Source: Aristophania vespae
GTDB lineage: Bacteria > Pseudomonadota > Alphaproteobacteria > Acetobacterales > Acetobacteraceae
Reading direction: 5' to 3'
DNA: 64,000 nucleotides
Assembly: GCF_009906835.1 (NCBI RefSeq)
Contig: NZ_CP047652.1
Coordinates: forward strand, 381,001-445,000
The translations under genes and the position numbers were made by a program. This document shows, in pieces, positions 38,134-49,283 of the stretch. Positions within the stretch are counted from its first letter, which is position 1; each line of letters opens with the position of its first letter. A model generated the notes under the pieces. The model worked only from the letters and a program-made list of their open reading frames with translations. It did not search any database and was not told where the DNA came from.

Positions 38134-39515
38134 TTATGAACTGGCTGGGTTAGATTGAATTTTGGCTGACTGGGAGCGCTTTTTATCGGCTCTTGCGCGG
38201 TCTATTTCGGCCTGAATTTCGGGATCAAGGGTCAAAAACCATGTTAAAATTGCACTGATGAAATAGATGATGGCAAAAGTAATCATGATCCCGAGCACGC
38301 CAAAATAAGGCTCGACGAGATAAACAATAGCCGGTCCAATCCAGACGCTAGCGCCTGCACCAAGATTCAGCAAAGACATGGCAGCAGGTTTATCTTCTGG
38401 TGCTAAATAGGGCATGAGAGCTGACAGGGGCGCATAAGCTGCGAGCGTCATTCCATATAAGGCAGCGACAACCAGTGTAGGCCACATAGTCTCTGGGCCA
38501 AAATATGTTGGGCTCCAGTAAAGAAGTAAGGTTGTGATTGTGGACCCAATGCCCCCTGCAACCATGACTGTACCGCGCCAACTTAGCCAGTCACTTAAAA
38601 TACCAAATAAGAGGTTCCAGATAACGTTTGATAGCGCAAGGGCCTGAAGGACCAGCAGCCACTGATTGAGGCTAAAATGCAGGTCATGCGTAAAGTAAAT
38701 GGGCAGGCAGACTAGAAAGCCAAATTCTGCTGAGGTATCAATAGCACGCACAATGCAGCCAATACCGACTTTGGGTCTTTTCCAGGCAATGGAGAGAGAT
38801 GAGAAAAGCGTAAGGAATATATGCTGGTCTGCCCCGGCTTACGCACAGTGTCGTCTTTTTCCTTAATGCTTTTAAGAGCTAATATGCCGCCAATAATGAC
38901 GAGACCAAAGGCAGCCCATAAAGTATAGATTGAGCCAATCCAGGGAATCATCCACCGGGCAAAAACAGCGCCAAGTGTTGGCAGTCCAGTGGCGAAACAG
39001 AACCAGAACCATCCTACAGCAGAGCCAAGGCGTGCAGGATTAACCGCAGTGACAACCCACACTAAAAAGCCAAAGGCAAAAAGTGGATAACCAAAACCCC
39101 TAATACCATAAAACAGAATCATTAATGGGAAGGAGTTTTGAGGTAAGGCGACTGCAAGAAAGCCAATTTGAAAAATAACCCATATGATCAGGCCACTGAG
39201 CATGACTTTTTTGGCCCCCCAAACATCAGAGAGGGCACCTGAAAGCCACGCAGAAATGGCTGCTGTTACACCGTAAATGGTAAATAAAAGGGCCACATTA
39301 TGCTCGGTTTGGCCCTTTCCAACGAGGTAAGAGGCTAAATAGCCACTTTCAGCGCCATCTCCTGACATAAAGATCAAAAGACCAATGCCTCCCCAAAAAA
39401 GGGAGGGTGGCATGCCCAGCTTAAGCAGCAAACGGCCCCATTTAGTCTCGGGCTGTTCATCAGTGGGGATTTTCTTCTCTAATAAAGAAGACTCATTAAA
39501 CTTTATTTCAGTCAT
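38134..39515 (-). pseudogene. MFS polyol transporter (RbtT/DalT-like), frameshifted
   Basis: Two frames together give one twelve-segment MFS carrier: from MTEIKF to VRKPG, then, after adding one base at the C run 38832-38835, SLSIAWKRPKVGIGCIVRAIDTSAEFG onward. FWGGIGLLIFMSGDGAESGYL matches ribitol/arabitol-type carriers. One base is missing. ATG 39515 follows GGGGGAAAA. As sequenced, the protein would stop about halfway. Confidence 0.82.
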
Positions 39516-39607
39516 TTTTCCCCCATTCATCGAGAGCATGTTCGATAATGGAGCATGTGGTGAAGAGAAATATTGCTACAAAAAAGAGCTATCAAGCATT
39601 GTTCAAC

Positions 39608-41380
39608 TCAGGATTCATCGAGTGCGGCGAGGCTATGCACCATGGTTTGCAATATGAGACAACATGACGTTGCACCTGCATCAAGCACCCCACGTGAGCG
39701 TTCACCAAGCCGGCTGGCACGCCCAATGCGAGCGACGAGATCAATTGTTGAATCTCTGCCTTTTTCTGCGGCCTCAGAAACAGACTTTAAGCATTCTTGT
39801 AGGCTTTGTTGCTCTGATTCATGGCAGGCTCTCACGGCAGGTACAAGCGTATCCATAAGGGTTTTGTCGCCTATATCGGCATTACCTAAAGAGCGGATGC
39901 CAGCTTCTGCCCCGTCAAGCATGAGACCAAATATTTTGGTATCGATATAATCTGTGTGAGAAAGTGGCTGTGCCATTCCAGTAAAGAAACGCCCATAAAG
40001 TGGTCCCATTGAACCGCCAATCCCTGCCAGAAGTGAATCTGACAAAATCTCCAGGGCTTCTTTTAAAGAAGGTGGGTTATCACCTAATCTTTCACGGCAG
40101 CGTTCAAAGCCTTTGGCCATGTTAATACCATGATCACCATCGCCAATTTTGCCATCTATTTCACTCAGCCATTCGCGCGCATTGATGATGGCTTCAATTA
40201 GAGTAGGCACAACATTATGTGTTTTGTTCAGGGGGATCCCTGATACAGCGCTGTATTTTTCAAGCGAAACTGTTTTTTCAATTTCAGCCTGTAACGAACG
40301 CATGATTACAGGGGCTTCTTTGTGAAGAGGGGTATAAAATGTGCCTATGCGGGTTAAGCCAATAGAATGTGTAGGGTGCGCCATTAAGCGATCAAGCTCT
40401 TCATCAAGCTTCATGACTGTTAATGTGACGCCCTTCATTTCGAGAGAGGTAAAGTAGTTTCCTACAAAGCTGTGACAAACATGAATGCCCTTTTCTTTCA
40501 TGATATCTGCGATATCAGCAAAGAGCACATAAAGTTCAATAATGGGGGTTGCGCCTAGTCCTGAGAGTAGGACAGCAACATTATCGTCTTTCTGAAAAGG
40601 TAGATCATTTAAGACATGCTCAGCCATCATACGGGCAATTTCGCGAGAGCGTGCTAGGGGGCGAACTTCAACTCCAGGCTCTCCATGATGACCGATGCCA
40701 ACTTCCATTGTGCCGGTATCAATTTTGAAATTAGGATGACCATTAGCGACGATTGTGCAAGGTGAGAGGCCAACACCAATCGAGCGCGTATTGTCAATGG
40801 CCTTTTGGGCTGCTGCTAGAACCTCTTCTAAAGAACCACCTTCTTCAGCGCGGGCTCCTCCTGCTTTCCACATGAGGATTTCGCCTGCTACACCACGCCG
40901 GCGTGCTATCTCACTTTTGGGGGCAGAGGCGACGTCATCATTTGCGACGACAGTGCCAACGGTAATACCTTCTTTAGCGGCATCATTGACGGCAAGACGG
41001 ACATTCATCATATCGCCAGCATAATTGCCAAATAAGCAAGCAACACCGGCTCCCATATCAGCGCTACGCATCGCATCAAGAAAGCTTGCAGCCGTGGGGG
41101 AAGAGAAAATCTCTCCTATGGCGGCGGCATCAAGCAACCCTTTACCTACATAGCCAAGAAATGCTGGTTCGTGGCCAGACCCTCCTCCCGTAATAATGCC
41201 AACTTTACGTACAGGACTACCTTCACGGCGTTTAACAACGCGTGGATTATCCGTTGCGGCAATAATATTGGGATGTGCGAGCAAATAACCGCGGAGGCCA
41301 TCTTCAACAATATGATCTGGATTGTTGAAGATCCGATCAAGCTTAGGGATAGCTCGTGATTTTGAATCAGTGTTACTCAT
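39608..41380 (-). CDS. DhaK-DhaL fused dihydroxyacetone/ketotetrose kinase
   Basis: About 590 residues. The N-terminal DhaK domain has GGGSGHEPAFLGYVGKG and the substrate-linking His in VCHSFVGNYFTSLEMKG. The C-terminal DhaL ATP-binding domain has DGDHGINMAKGF and GSMGPLYG. The fused ATP-dependent form acts on dihydroxyacetone or, in known tetritol pathways, on erythrulose. ATG 41380 follows AAGGA by 7 nt, better than ATG 41410. Divergent from rpiB. Confidence 0.85.
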   Translation of the reverse strand: MSNTDSKSRAIPKLDRIFNNPDHIVEDGLRGYLLAHPNIIAATDNPRVVKRREGSPVRKVGIITGGGSGHEPAFLGYVGKGLLDAAAIGEIFSSPTAASFLDAMRSADMGAGVACLFGNYAGDMMNVRLAVNDAAKEGITVGTVVANDDVASAPKSEIARRRGVAGEILMWKAGGARAEEGGSLEEVLAAAQKAIDNTRSIGVGLSPCTIVANGHPNFKIDTGTMEVGIGHHGEPGVEVRPLARSREIARMMAEHVLNDLPFQKDDNVAVLLSGLGATPIIELYVLFADIADIMKEKGIHVCHSFVGNYFTSLEMKGVTLTVMKLDEELDRLMAHPTHSIGLTRIGTFYTPLHKEAPVIMRSLQAEIEKTVSLEKYSAVSGIPLNKTHNVVPTLIEAIINAREWLSEIDGKIGDGDHGINMAKGFERCRERLGDNPPSLKEALEILSDSLLAGIGGSMGPLYGRFFTGMAQPLSHTDYIDTKIFGLMLDGAEAGIRSLGNADIGDKTLMDTLVPAVRACHESEQQSLQECLKSVSEAAEKGRDSTIDLVARIGRASRLGERSRGVLDAGATSCCLILQTMVHSLAALDES

Positions 41381-41751
41381 TAAAGTGTCCTTTGTCCTCA
41401 TACAGCTCACTTCTATTCGGCGCCTCTTAACCGATAGGTCGTGGCTTAATGCTCTCCTGAATGGAACTTTTGTTTAGTTTGAATGACAAATTTTCCATTG
41501 TTAGAAAGTCTCTAAATGCAGTTTATGCATATAAATATGAGATCTTCACATCACTTAAGCGTGATATTTGGCATAAAACAAATTAAATTCAGAAAAATTG
41601 GCTTTGTCTTATGTTCCAATTAATTTGCTTTTGTGCAAAAGCTGGCGCAAATATAGTGTCTCAGGCAAACGGCGTATGACGTCTAAATGTTAAAAAAGAG
41701 GCGTCTGCTGCTGGGTTTGCATGACAAAGCGGATTTACGAGGGAGCATAAG
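41381..41751. promoter_or_regulatory. Divergent control region of the polyol cluster
   Basis: About 370 nt between dhaKL (minus) and rpiB (plus). The inverted repeat GCTTTT-GTGC-AAAAGC at 41628-41643 is a candidate operator for the SorC-type regulator at 42299. This rests on symmetry and location only. Confidence 0.4.
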
Positions 41752-42201
41752 ATGAGAATCGCTATTGGCTGCGATGAAGCCGCAACAGACTTAAAAAACA
41801 TCATCAAAAAATTTGTTGAAGAGGCAGGTCACAATGTGACTGACTATGGCACTCACGAAGGGCAGACAGTTTTATATCCCGATATTGCTGTGACAGTCGC
41901 CAAGGCCGTCAAAGCAGGGGAACATGATAGAGCTGTGCTCCTTTGCGGAACAGGTATAGGAGTTGCTGTTAGTGCCAATAAAGTGCCTGGTATAAGGGCA
42001 GCACAAACGCACGATACTTATTCGGCAGAACGGGCCATGAAGAGTAACAATGCCCAAATTATTACGATTGGGGCACGTGTTGTGGGACCAGAACTTGCCA
42101 AAATGATTGTACAAGCTTACCTTTCTTCCGATTTTAGTGGTGGACCTTCGGCAGAAAAAGTCGAGCGGATTCAGTATTATGAGGGACTAGTTTCTGACTA
42201 A
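41752..42201 (+). CDS. rpiB: RpiB/LacAB-type sugar-phosphate isomerase
   Basis: 149 residues: IAIGCDEAATDLK at the N terminus, YPDIAVTVA, and the active-site loop LLCGTGIGVAVSANK with Cys, followed by His in AAQTHDTYSAERA. The family isomerises ribose-5-phosphate or related phosphates. In this cluster it could convert erythrulose-4-phosphate to erythrose-4-phosphate, as EryI/DerI do in tetritol pathways. The ribosome site GAGGGAGC precedes ATG 41752. Confidence 0.88.
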   Translation: MRIAIGCDEAATDLKNIIKKFVEEAGHNVTDYGTHEGQTVLYPDIAVTVAKAVKAGEHDRAVLLCGTGIGVAVSANKVPGIRAAQTHDTYSAERAMKSNNAQIITIGARVVGPELAKMIVQAYLSSDFSGGPSAEKVERIQYYEGLVSD

Positions 42202-42298
42202 TAAGGCACGTTCACGCACGGATTCTTCTACTCCTCGGCCTGTCCAGGGCCAAGGAGAGGGGGGACGTGTTTATAGTGAAGTAAGGCGGGGTAATAGA

Positions 42299-43261
42299 GT
42301 GGAATTTCAACCCGATCAGCTCACAGAAATTGCAGCTCTTTATTATCTTGAAAATGTAACTCAAGAAGAATTATCCCAAAGATTTTCACTGTCTCGTCCG
42401 ACCATCAGTAAGCTTCTTAAACGTGCTCGTGAAGAAGGTATTGTTGATATTAGAGTGCGCGCTCGCCCCGCAGCGGCTGCAGAGTTGGAGCAGGAATTTA
42501 AGCGCCGTTTTGGCATTAAACGTCTCTTAACAGCCATTGATCAACGTGACCCCGAAGCACAAAGAGGTGGAGTTGCAGCCCTTTTGGCTGATTACTTAGA
42601 AAGCGTTTTAGCTGATGATATGATTGTAGCTGTTGGCATGGGGCGTAACGTTGCTGCAATAGCTGAGCAGGTTGGGATGCCGGTGGCGCGTGCTATTACA
42701 TTCGTGTCAGCTATTGGAGGGTCGGCACGGGCCGGGGAATATACCAGAGCTGGTGAATATATGAGTTCTGATCATATATGCCGCCGTCTTGCTGAGCGGT
42801 TTGGAGGGCGGAGTGAAACACTTTACGCGCCTGCCCTGGTTGCGGATGCTGAGCTGAGACGTGCTTTGATGAAAAATGACATTGTGCAACGTACGTTACA
42901 CCGTGCCAGACGCGCCGATATGGCGCTAATTGGTATTGGGGATGTAAGCGAAGATAGTAATATGGTTCGCATGGGGTGGTTTTCACCTCAGGAAGTGGCA
43001 GAAGCAAAATTAGCCGGCACTGTCGGAGATATGATGGGCTATGATTTCATCACACTTGATGGATGTCCTGCAGACGTCGCTATGCAAGGCCGCGTGATTG
43101 GTCTGGCTCTGGATGAATTGCGCCGTATTCCTAATGTTGTTGCCATTGCGAGTGAAAGTTCAAAACTCGTAGCTATTTTAGCAGCTCTACGCACCAAAAC
43201 CATAACAACATTAGCAACGACAGAAACGATAGCCAAAGCCTTGCTTGGCCTAGAAACTTAA
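42299..43261 (+). CDS. SorC/DeoR-family sugar-binding transcriptional regulator
   Basis: 320 residues. An N-terminal HTH (VTQEELSQRFSLSRPTISKLLKRAREEG) is followed by a sugar-binding domain with VGMGRNVAAIAE, FVSAIGG and IGIGDV. Such proteins sense a phosphorylated sugar. It lies 97 nt after rpiB and is the likely regulator of the polyol cluster. GTG 42299 follows AAGGCGGGG. Confidence 0.88.
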   Translation: MEFQPDQLTEIAALYYLENVTQEELSQRFSLSRPTISKLLKRAREEGIVDIRVRARPAAAAELEQEFKRRFGIKRLLTAIDQRDPEAQRGGVAALLADYLESVLADDMIVAVGMGRNVAAIAEQVGMPVARAITFVSAIGGSARAGEYTRAGEYMSSDHICRRLAERFGGRSETLYAPALVADAELRRALMKNDIVQRTLHRARRADMALIGIGDVSEDSNMVRMGWFSPQEVAEAKLAGTVGDMMGYDFITLDGCPADVAMQGRVIGLALDELRRIPNVVAIASESSKLVAILAALRTKTITTLATTETIAKALLGLET

Positions 43262-43284
43262 GTCACTAGGTCATTCTTACTCTT

Positions 43285-44642
43285 TTAATTACGTGATAAT
43301 TTCAGGCTTGCAACACTCAGAGACGCGATCAGACACAGAGCGATAATGCCTTCTAATCTTGTGGAGGATGAGAAAGGCAGAATGACCAGTAATCCTCCCA
43401 TAAACAGGACAGAAATTCTCGCTAAAAATGACATAAGAGGGCGGGCTATATATTTGCTTAAAGATGAGCGTGATAGAGATGCCATAAAGTAACTAAAAAT
43501 AATAAGGTTCCCTGAGGCTCCTAGTAAAATTGCATAACCTCGTGAGGGGGAAAATGAGGCAATTAAAATAATAATAATTTCTAGCGATGTGCTTAAAATC
43601 AAAGCAGTGATGGGCACGTTATGGCGTGTTGATTGATTTAATTGAGCGGGGGCACAGCCAAGCTCAGAAAGTTCACGTAAAACGCGCGATACGATATATT
43701 TTGATGAATTTAAGCACGAAATGATAGCCATTAATGTCATGATTATAACGATGGTTTGTGCAAAGGGGACACTTAAAGAGCGCATGACGAGTAAAAAAGG
43801 CGAGTGTCCAGAAATGATATCTGTCCAGGGATGTAAACAAAGGATAGCTAATATAGAGCCAACATAAAAAATAAGAATTATGAAAGGTATGCGGTTAACG
43901 GCCTGTTTAATGTTATCTTTTGGATCAGTGCTTTCAGGAGAGGCAACAAAAGCAATTTCGCATCCTGTGAAGGTCTGAATAATCATGGGGATGACGGTAA
44001 AGACAGACCATATACCAAAGGGTACGAGGCCACCATGATCAAATAAATGGCTTGTAATTTGAGCTTTTGCGTTAGTCTGATGCCATACCCAATAAAGGGC
44101 GATGCCCATAAAGAGGGCCAGGGTCAATAACTTTAGAACAGAGAGAAGCGCTTCACTTTGCCCATAAAGGCGGACAGGAAGCGCATTGAGCAATAAGGCA
44201 AGGACAATGAGTCCCAAAGAACCAATAAGAGGGTTATGTTAAAGAGATCATTTAAGATCATTCCTCCAGCAACAGCCTGAGCCCCGGCTGTAACAACCCA
44301 TAAAAATATATAGCTCCATCCTGACACAAAGCCACAGCGCTTTCCCAAAGTTTTTGAAATATGGGAAATGAAAGAGCCGCGTATATTATAATAAGCGCTG
44401 AGTTCTCCCATGGTCATCATGACGAACCAGACAATAAACCCTGCTCCGAGATAAGACAGTAATACAGCAGGGCCAGCTGCGGCAATTGTTGCCGATGTAC
44501 CCACAAATAATCCAGCCCCGATTACGCCTCCAACTGAAATCATGGAAACATGCCAATTAGCTAATTTATGACGATGAGACTTAATAACGCGGTGCTTTTC
44601 AGAATTCTTACTGTGGGTGCTAGCTTCTGGTGAGCCTGTCAT
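43285..44642 (-). pseudogene. Amino-acid permease (APC superfamily), frameshifted
   Basis: The N-terminal frame (from ATG 44642) reads HKLANWHVSMISVGGVIGAGLFVG to ILNDLFNIT. After one base is added at the C/G run 44231-44233 it continues PLIGSLGLIVLALLLNALP through ten further membrane segments. One base is missing. Family role: proton-coupled amino-acid uptake. Its ATG overlaps the stop of the TauD-like gene (ATGA), so the pair is coupled. Confidence 0.82.
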
Positions 44643-45612
44643 GAATGAGCAAAACCTTTTGGGCCGAATGGTCGATCACCTAAAATCGTAATACGATGCA
44701 TGATACGATGATGAGGGCGGTAATCGTCAACTGCATAATGTTGTGTAATGCGATTGTCCCAAAAAGCAACATCTCCCTCTTGCCAAGACCAACGTATATG
44801 AAATTCTGGTCTTTTTATGTGCTGAAAAAGAAAAGCAAGAAGTGCCTGACTTTCTTCTGGTTCTACACCGCAAATTTCAGTCGTAAATCCCTCATTAACA
44901 AAAAGCGCCCGTTGTCCTGTCTCGGGTGGATGCGGATAACTGGATGCTCGACTGGGGGATGATTAGCTCGGTTTTCGAGCCATTTCTTACGTTCTTCTTC
45001 GGTTCTGCCAAAGCGTGATATGGGAAAAGAGCGCGTAATATCATGCAAGGCTGTGAGATTATTGAGGTGCTCTTTCATATAAGGGGATAGGGCATCATAA
45101 GCGCCTGAAGCACTGGCCCATAATGTATCACCACCAAGAGGTGGAAGGTGACGTGCAACCAAAATAGCGCCTAAAGGTGGTGTTTCACTAAAGGTCACAT
45201 CTGTGTGCCATAAAGCGTTATCTTTAAGGTCATTCAGAGCTGTGTCTAAAATAATTGCTTCTGGTACGTCTGGCACAGTTGGAAATACAGGGTGCAGGTG
45301 TAAGGAACCAAAAGCACGCGCAAAATCACGATGTTGATGCGGCGTTAAATTTTGTTTGCGCATAAATAAAACCTGGTGACGATGCAAAAGCTGTGTAAGC
45401 TCTTCTATGGTTTGCGCAGACAAACTGGCATTCATGTCAATGCCATGAATAATTGCCCCTATTTGTGGTGAAAGTCGTTCAATGTGCCAATTTTGATGAC
45501 CAAAAGAATAAAATTTCAAATCACGATAATTTTTAGTTAAATTTTCATTATTGTGGCTAAAAGTGTAAGATTCTGAAAATTCTGCCAAATTTTGGGCATT
45601 AGAAGGAAGCAT
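44639..45612 (-). pseudogene. TauD-like 2-oxoglutarate dioxygenase, frameshifted
   Basis: The first frame gives LSPQIGAIIHGIDM, HRDFARAFG and the Fe-binding HTD in WHTDVTFSETPP. It shifts at IHP; adding one base near 44923 (CCC run on the minus strand) gives [17 protein letters not shown] and onward to the second His in [12 protein letters not shown] and the Arg in PHHRIMHR. One base is missing. Members release sulfite from taurine or act on similar substrates. Coupled to the amino-acid permease. Confidence 0.82.
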
Positions 45613-47137
45613 GAGAAATAAGTCCTTAGCGGGTTTGAGCAGTTATTATCTTTATTAGTTATCTAATATGAGTGTGAGTCAATAATTTAACGATTAAATT
45701 TATATATATTTTATATATAACTATTTAATTATGTTATTTAGGAAATAACGTTCTAATTTTCATGCTCAGATGCGCTTTCCTGCCGCGGTGTCGTAACAAT
45801 TTTTATCAGGATGGTCGGGGATAATATAAAAAAGGTTATTTTAAGGCTGTACACAGAGTCATTTTTCTGTCGCGTGGAAGAAAGCTAACAATCAATGAGG
45901 CAATATTTAGCATAATTATTTCATGTTCCGCCAAAATTATAACGTTGGTTAAATAGCGTTATTTTGTAATTTTAAAATTCGACTTATTTATTGTGGTGTC
46001 TCATTTAGAGATAAGAAAAACTCGTGAATTCTAGTAATTTTATATTGTGACACTCAACTTTGGCGCTTTTAGCCAGTGTGAATATTTATTTTGCGGGGCT
46101 GGATACGGTTTAAAATCTCACAAGCGCATTTAACCTATTTGCAGGGTGATCTCTAACATTCTAAATTAATGAACTTTGCTTTCAACGCTGCGAGCTACCA
46201 TAATTCCAGTAAAAATAAGGGTGCTAATGTGGCAGCGATAAAATAGATCAGTTTCCCTTATTGTAATGTGCTTTAGTAAGGTGACGCAGCTTGCGCATAT
46301 TTCCTTTGGGCAGCTATGCGTATCTATTGTCTGGTAATAAATGATGTAAAGCTAAATTTTGCATAATCATTATGTGGTACGAGCAGAATAAAGACTTATC
46401 CTTCTATATCTTCATATATATATATGGCTCAGTAATTTATATTTCATCAAATCAAGAATCGGCGTTTCAATTGTAACATGTCATCTTAGATGTCGTTCTT
46501 AAGAACAAATTGCGTAATATTTTTACTGCTAAATTTGGTTTCTTTATTCAGATAAAAGAGTGTATTGAAAATATAATTGCTTTCTAAATAAAATTATAAA
46601 TTTAGAATTTTTCTGATTGTAATTTTTGTTTCATATCATGAAAAGACTCTAGTTTGTCCTCCAGGTGCAGGTGGATTAGGTTAGGTAACGTGAGGATATA
46701 TTTTTCAGATCTTACAAGTAAATCGTAGCTGTGATTTTGTAAGTGAGAAAGCTACCCTTAATATAAGGGTAAAAAAATTTAATATTAAATGGTTCAAGTT
46801 TTTATTCTAAAATATAGAATAAAAAATAGGACAAGGCCCTATGTTTGAAAAATGTAATGTGCCTAATTTTAAAAAAAAGAAATCTTTGTAATAAAAAAGA
46901 AAAATAAATATCTTTTGTGATCGGGTATTATCCTTTCTATTTCAGCAAAAAATAATTTAATGAGGTACTTTTATTTTTGATTAAAGCTTTATAACGCAAC
47001 AATTATTCATAAATACTAACAAAAAAAGACAAGAATATTGTGATTGGTAAAAATTTATACAAACCAGTGACACAATCTCCCATAAAGGCTTATTCTTACT
47101 TAAAGCTGATATAAAAATTTATAGAGGAGAGCTTTTA
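45613..47137. other. AT-rich intergenic region
   Basis: About 1.5 kb with no gene I can support. A short palindrome ACCCTTA-ATA-TAAGGGT lies at 46754-46770 and an AT repeat near 46410-46425. The promoter of the CobW gene should be at the right end. Confidence 0.4.
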
Positions 47138-48130
47138 GTGACTGTCCCAGAAATGCAAAATGAGACCCCTGATACTGTGCCAGTAACCGTGCTTACCGGG
47201 TTTTTAGGTGCTGGTAAAACGACCTTACTAAATCATATTCTCACGACTGATCACGGCCGAAAATATGCAGTTGTTGTAAATGAGTTTGGCGAATTAGGTA
47301 TTGATAATGACTTGGTCGTTGATGCCGATGAAGAAGTTTTCGAGATGAATAACGGGTGCATTTGTTGCACAGTTCGTGGTGATTTAATCCGTATTTTGAC
47401 CAGACTTCTTCGTAAACGTGGCCGCTTTGATGGTATTATCGTTGAAACAACAGGTTTGGCCGATCCTGCTCCTGTAGCGCAAACTTTTTTTGTAGATGAA
47501 ACTGTTCGACAAAAAGCACGGCTAGATGCAGTTATTACAGTAGTTGATGCTTATAATGTTCTGCAAACGATAAAAGAAAGCCCAGAGGCAGTGCATCAGC
47601 TTGCATTTGCCGATGTTATAATTCTTAATAAATGTGATTTGGTTGACGAAACTCAGCAAGCAGAGATTATCCAAAAAATTCGCTCTATCAATGCTGTGGC
47701 GCAAATTCATAAGGTTGAGCGGGGTCAGGCTACCCTTACAGATGTTCTTGATAAGGGAGGTTTTGACCTTAAACGCGCACTCTCCACGATGCCTGACTTT
47801 TTAGAGAGTGATCATCACCATCATGAAGAAAATATAACCAGCGTTTCTTTTGCTGTAAAAGAACCTCTTGATGAGCAGCGTTTTCAGGAATGGATCGGAA
47901 CCATTTTGCAGCAGCAGGGTCCTGATATCTTGCGGGCAAAAGGAATACTTCATTTTAAAGGAGAAAAAAGGCGTTTTGCTTTTCAGGCTGTGCATATGAT
48001 GGCTGATGGCGACTTTATCGGTGAGGCAAAAGATCCTGCCGAAGCCACAGAGTCACGTATTGTTTTCATTGGCCGTAATCTTAATAGACCGCGTTTGCGT
48101 CGTGGCTTTGAAAGTTGCGTTGCTCAATGA
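47138..48130 (+). CDS. CobW/COG0523 family GTPase (metal chaperone)
   Basis: 330 residues. Walker A is GFLGAGKTT near 21-29, the metal-binding CxCC is in NNGCICCTVRGD, NKCD binds guanine, a His-rich loop DHHHHEEN lies near 228, and a CobW C-terminal domain follows. COG0523 proteins deliver Zn or other metals. GTG 47138 follows GGAGAG; ATG 47153 is an alternative. The stop overlaps the next start (ATGA). Confidence 0.87.
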   Translation: MTVPEMQNETPDTVPVTVLTGFLGAGKTTLLNHILTTDHGRKYAVVVNEFGELGIDNDLVVDADEEVFEMNNGCICCTVRGDLIRILTRLLRKRGRFDGIIVETTGLADPAPVAQTFFVDETVRQKARLDAVITVVDAYNVLQTIKESPEAVHQLAFADVIILNKCDLVDETQQAEIIQKIRSINAVAQIHKVERGQATLTDVLDKGGFDLKRALSTMPDFLESDHHHHEENITSVSFAVKEPLDEQRFQEWIGTILQQQGPDILRAKGILHFKGEKRRFAFQAVHMMADGDFIGEAKDPAEATESRIVFIGRNLNRPRLRRGFESCVAQ

Positions 48131-49209
48131 GTACTCCATCATCTTCTCATAACAACCCTTTGAGTCACGAAATTTTTGCAACTCGCGGGGCAGAGAAACA
48201 ATTTGAAGGTCCCATTATAGGGGTGCAAATTTCACGCGATGGCAAAGCCATAGCTGCCCTGACATCAGATGGAGACATGATCCTTCTAAAGCACCAGGAT
48301 TTGCGTGATACTGCCAAGTGGCAACTCATTTCTGTGCATGATGGTGGTCTTTGTTTGAGCCAGGGATGCGAGGGTGACAGTTTTTTAAGTGGCGGAGAAG
48401 ATGGCTCTCTGATCCGTGTAACAGCAGATGGCGATCGTAATATAGTTTATGAAGGTAAAGGCTGGATTGAATCTGTTGTTAGTACACCAAAGCACTACGC
48501 TTTTTCGGTTAAAAAAGACGTTAAATTGCGTGATGCCGCTGGCAAAGAGGATTTAAAATCATTTGAACATCCTTCAACCGTTACGGGGCTAGCTTTTGAC
48601 CATAAAGGCTTGCGGCTTGCAGCTTCACATTATAACGGTGTGTCATTATGGTTTGTAAAAGCTAAAGAAAGCTCAGCACGATCTTTGGACTGGAAAGGAA
48701 GTCATATCGGTCTTGCCATCCATCCTGAAGGTGAAGCTATTGTGACCTCTATGCAGGAAAATGAGCTGCATGGATGGCGCCTTTCTGATGGGCATAATAT
48801 GCGCATGAGCGGTTATCCTCGCCAGGTGCGTTCAATGGCTTTTACTAAAAAGGGACGTTGGCTTGCCACATCAGGAGCCGACGCGGCGGTCTTGTGGCCA
48901 TTTTTTGGAAATGGGCCAATGGGAAAGCCTCCTTTAGAGCTCGCAAGATTGCCAGGACTTTTCAGTTCAGTTGTAGCAGCACATCCTTGTGATGATATTG
49001 TGGCTATTGGCTATGAAGATGGCACAGTAGTCTTAGCTGAAATTGGAGGAGAAGATCAGCGTGCTCTTCCTATCTGTCGTGGCAAAAAAAGTGGAGGTAT
49101 TGAGCGCGGTGCGGTCACGTCTCTGTGTTTTTCGCCAAAAGGTGGGACGTTGGTTTTTGGGACAGAAGAAGGTTATTTGGGAGTTGTAGATCTAACGGCA
49201 AAAAATTAA
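48127..49209 (+). CDS. WD40 repeat protein
   Basis: About 360 residues with several WD40-like blades (for example IIGVQISRDGKAIAALTSDGDMI, VTGLAFDHKGLRLAASHYNGV and VTSLCFSPKGGTLVFGTEEGY, each shortened here to its pattern). It is likely a cytosolic beta-propeller, as no signal peptide is seen. It is coupled to the CobW gene by ATGA overlap, suggesting a joint role in metal handling. ATG 48127 is chosen for that overlap. Confidence 0.82.
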   Translation: MSTPSSSHNNPLSHEIFATRGAEKQFEGPIIGVQISRDGKAIAALTSDGDMILLKHQDLRDTAKWQLISVHDGGLCLSQGCEGDSFLSGGEDGSLIRVTADGDRNIVYEGKGWIESVVSTPKHYAFSVKKDVKLRDAAGKEDLKSFEHPSTVTGLAFDHKGLRLAASHYNGVSLWFVKAKESSARSLDWKGSHIGLAIHPEGEAIVTSMQENELHGWRLSDGHNMRMSGYPRQVRSMAFTKKGRWLATSGADAAVLWPFFGNGPMGKPPLELARLPGLFSSVVAAHPCDDIVAIGYEDGTVVLAEIGGEDQRALPICRGKKSGGIERGAVTSLCFSPKGGTLVFGTEEGYLGVVDLTAKN

Positions 49210-49223
49210 AATTTTGCCTTTAT

Positions 49224-49251
49224 GAAAGGGGAAATTTACTTTGCCCCTTTC
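49224..49251. terminator. Hairpin after the WD40 gene
   Basis: GAAAGGGG (49224-49231) pairs with CCCCTTTC (49244-49251). It is 15 nt past the stop and convergent with the small gene at 49284. The U tract is weak. Confidence 0.55.
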
Positions 49252-49283
49252 AATTATAAAATCCCTCATTTCTACTTAAAAAG

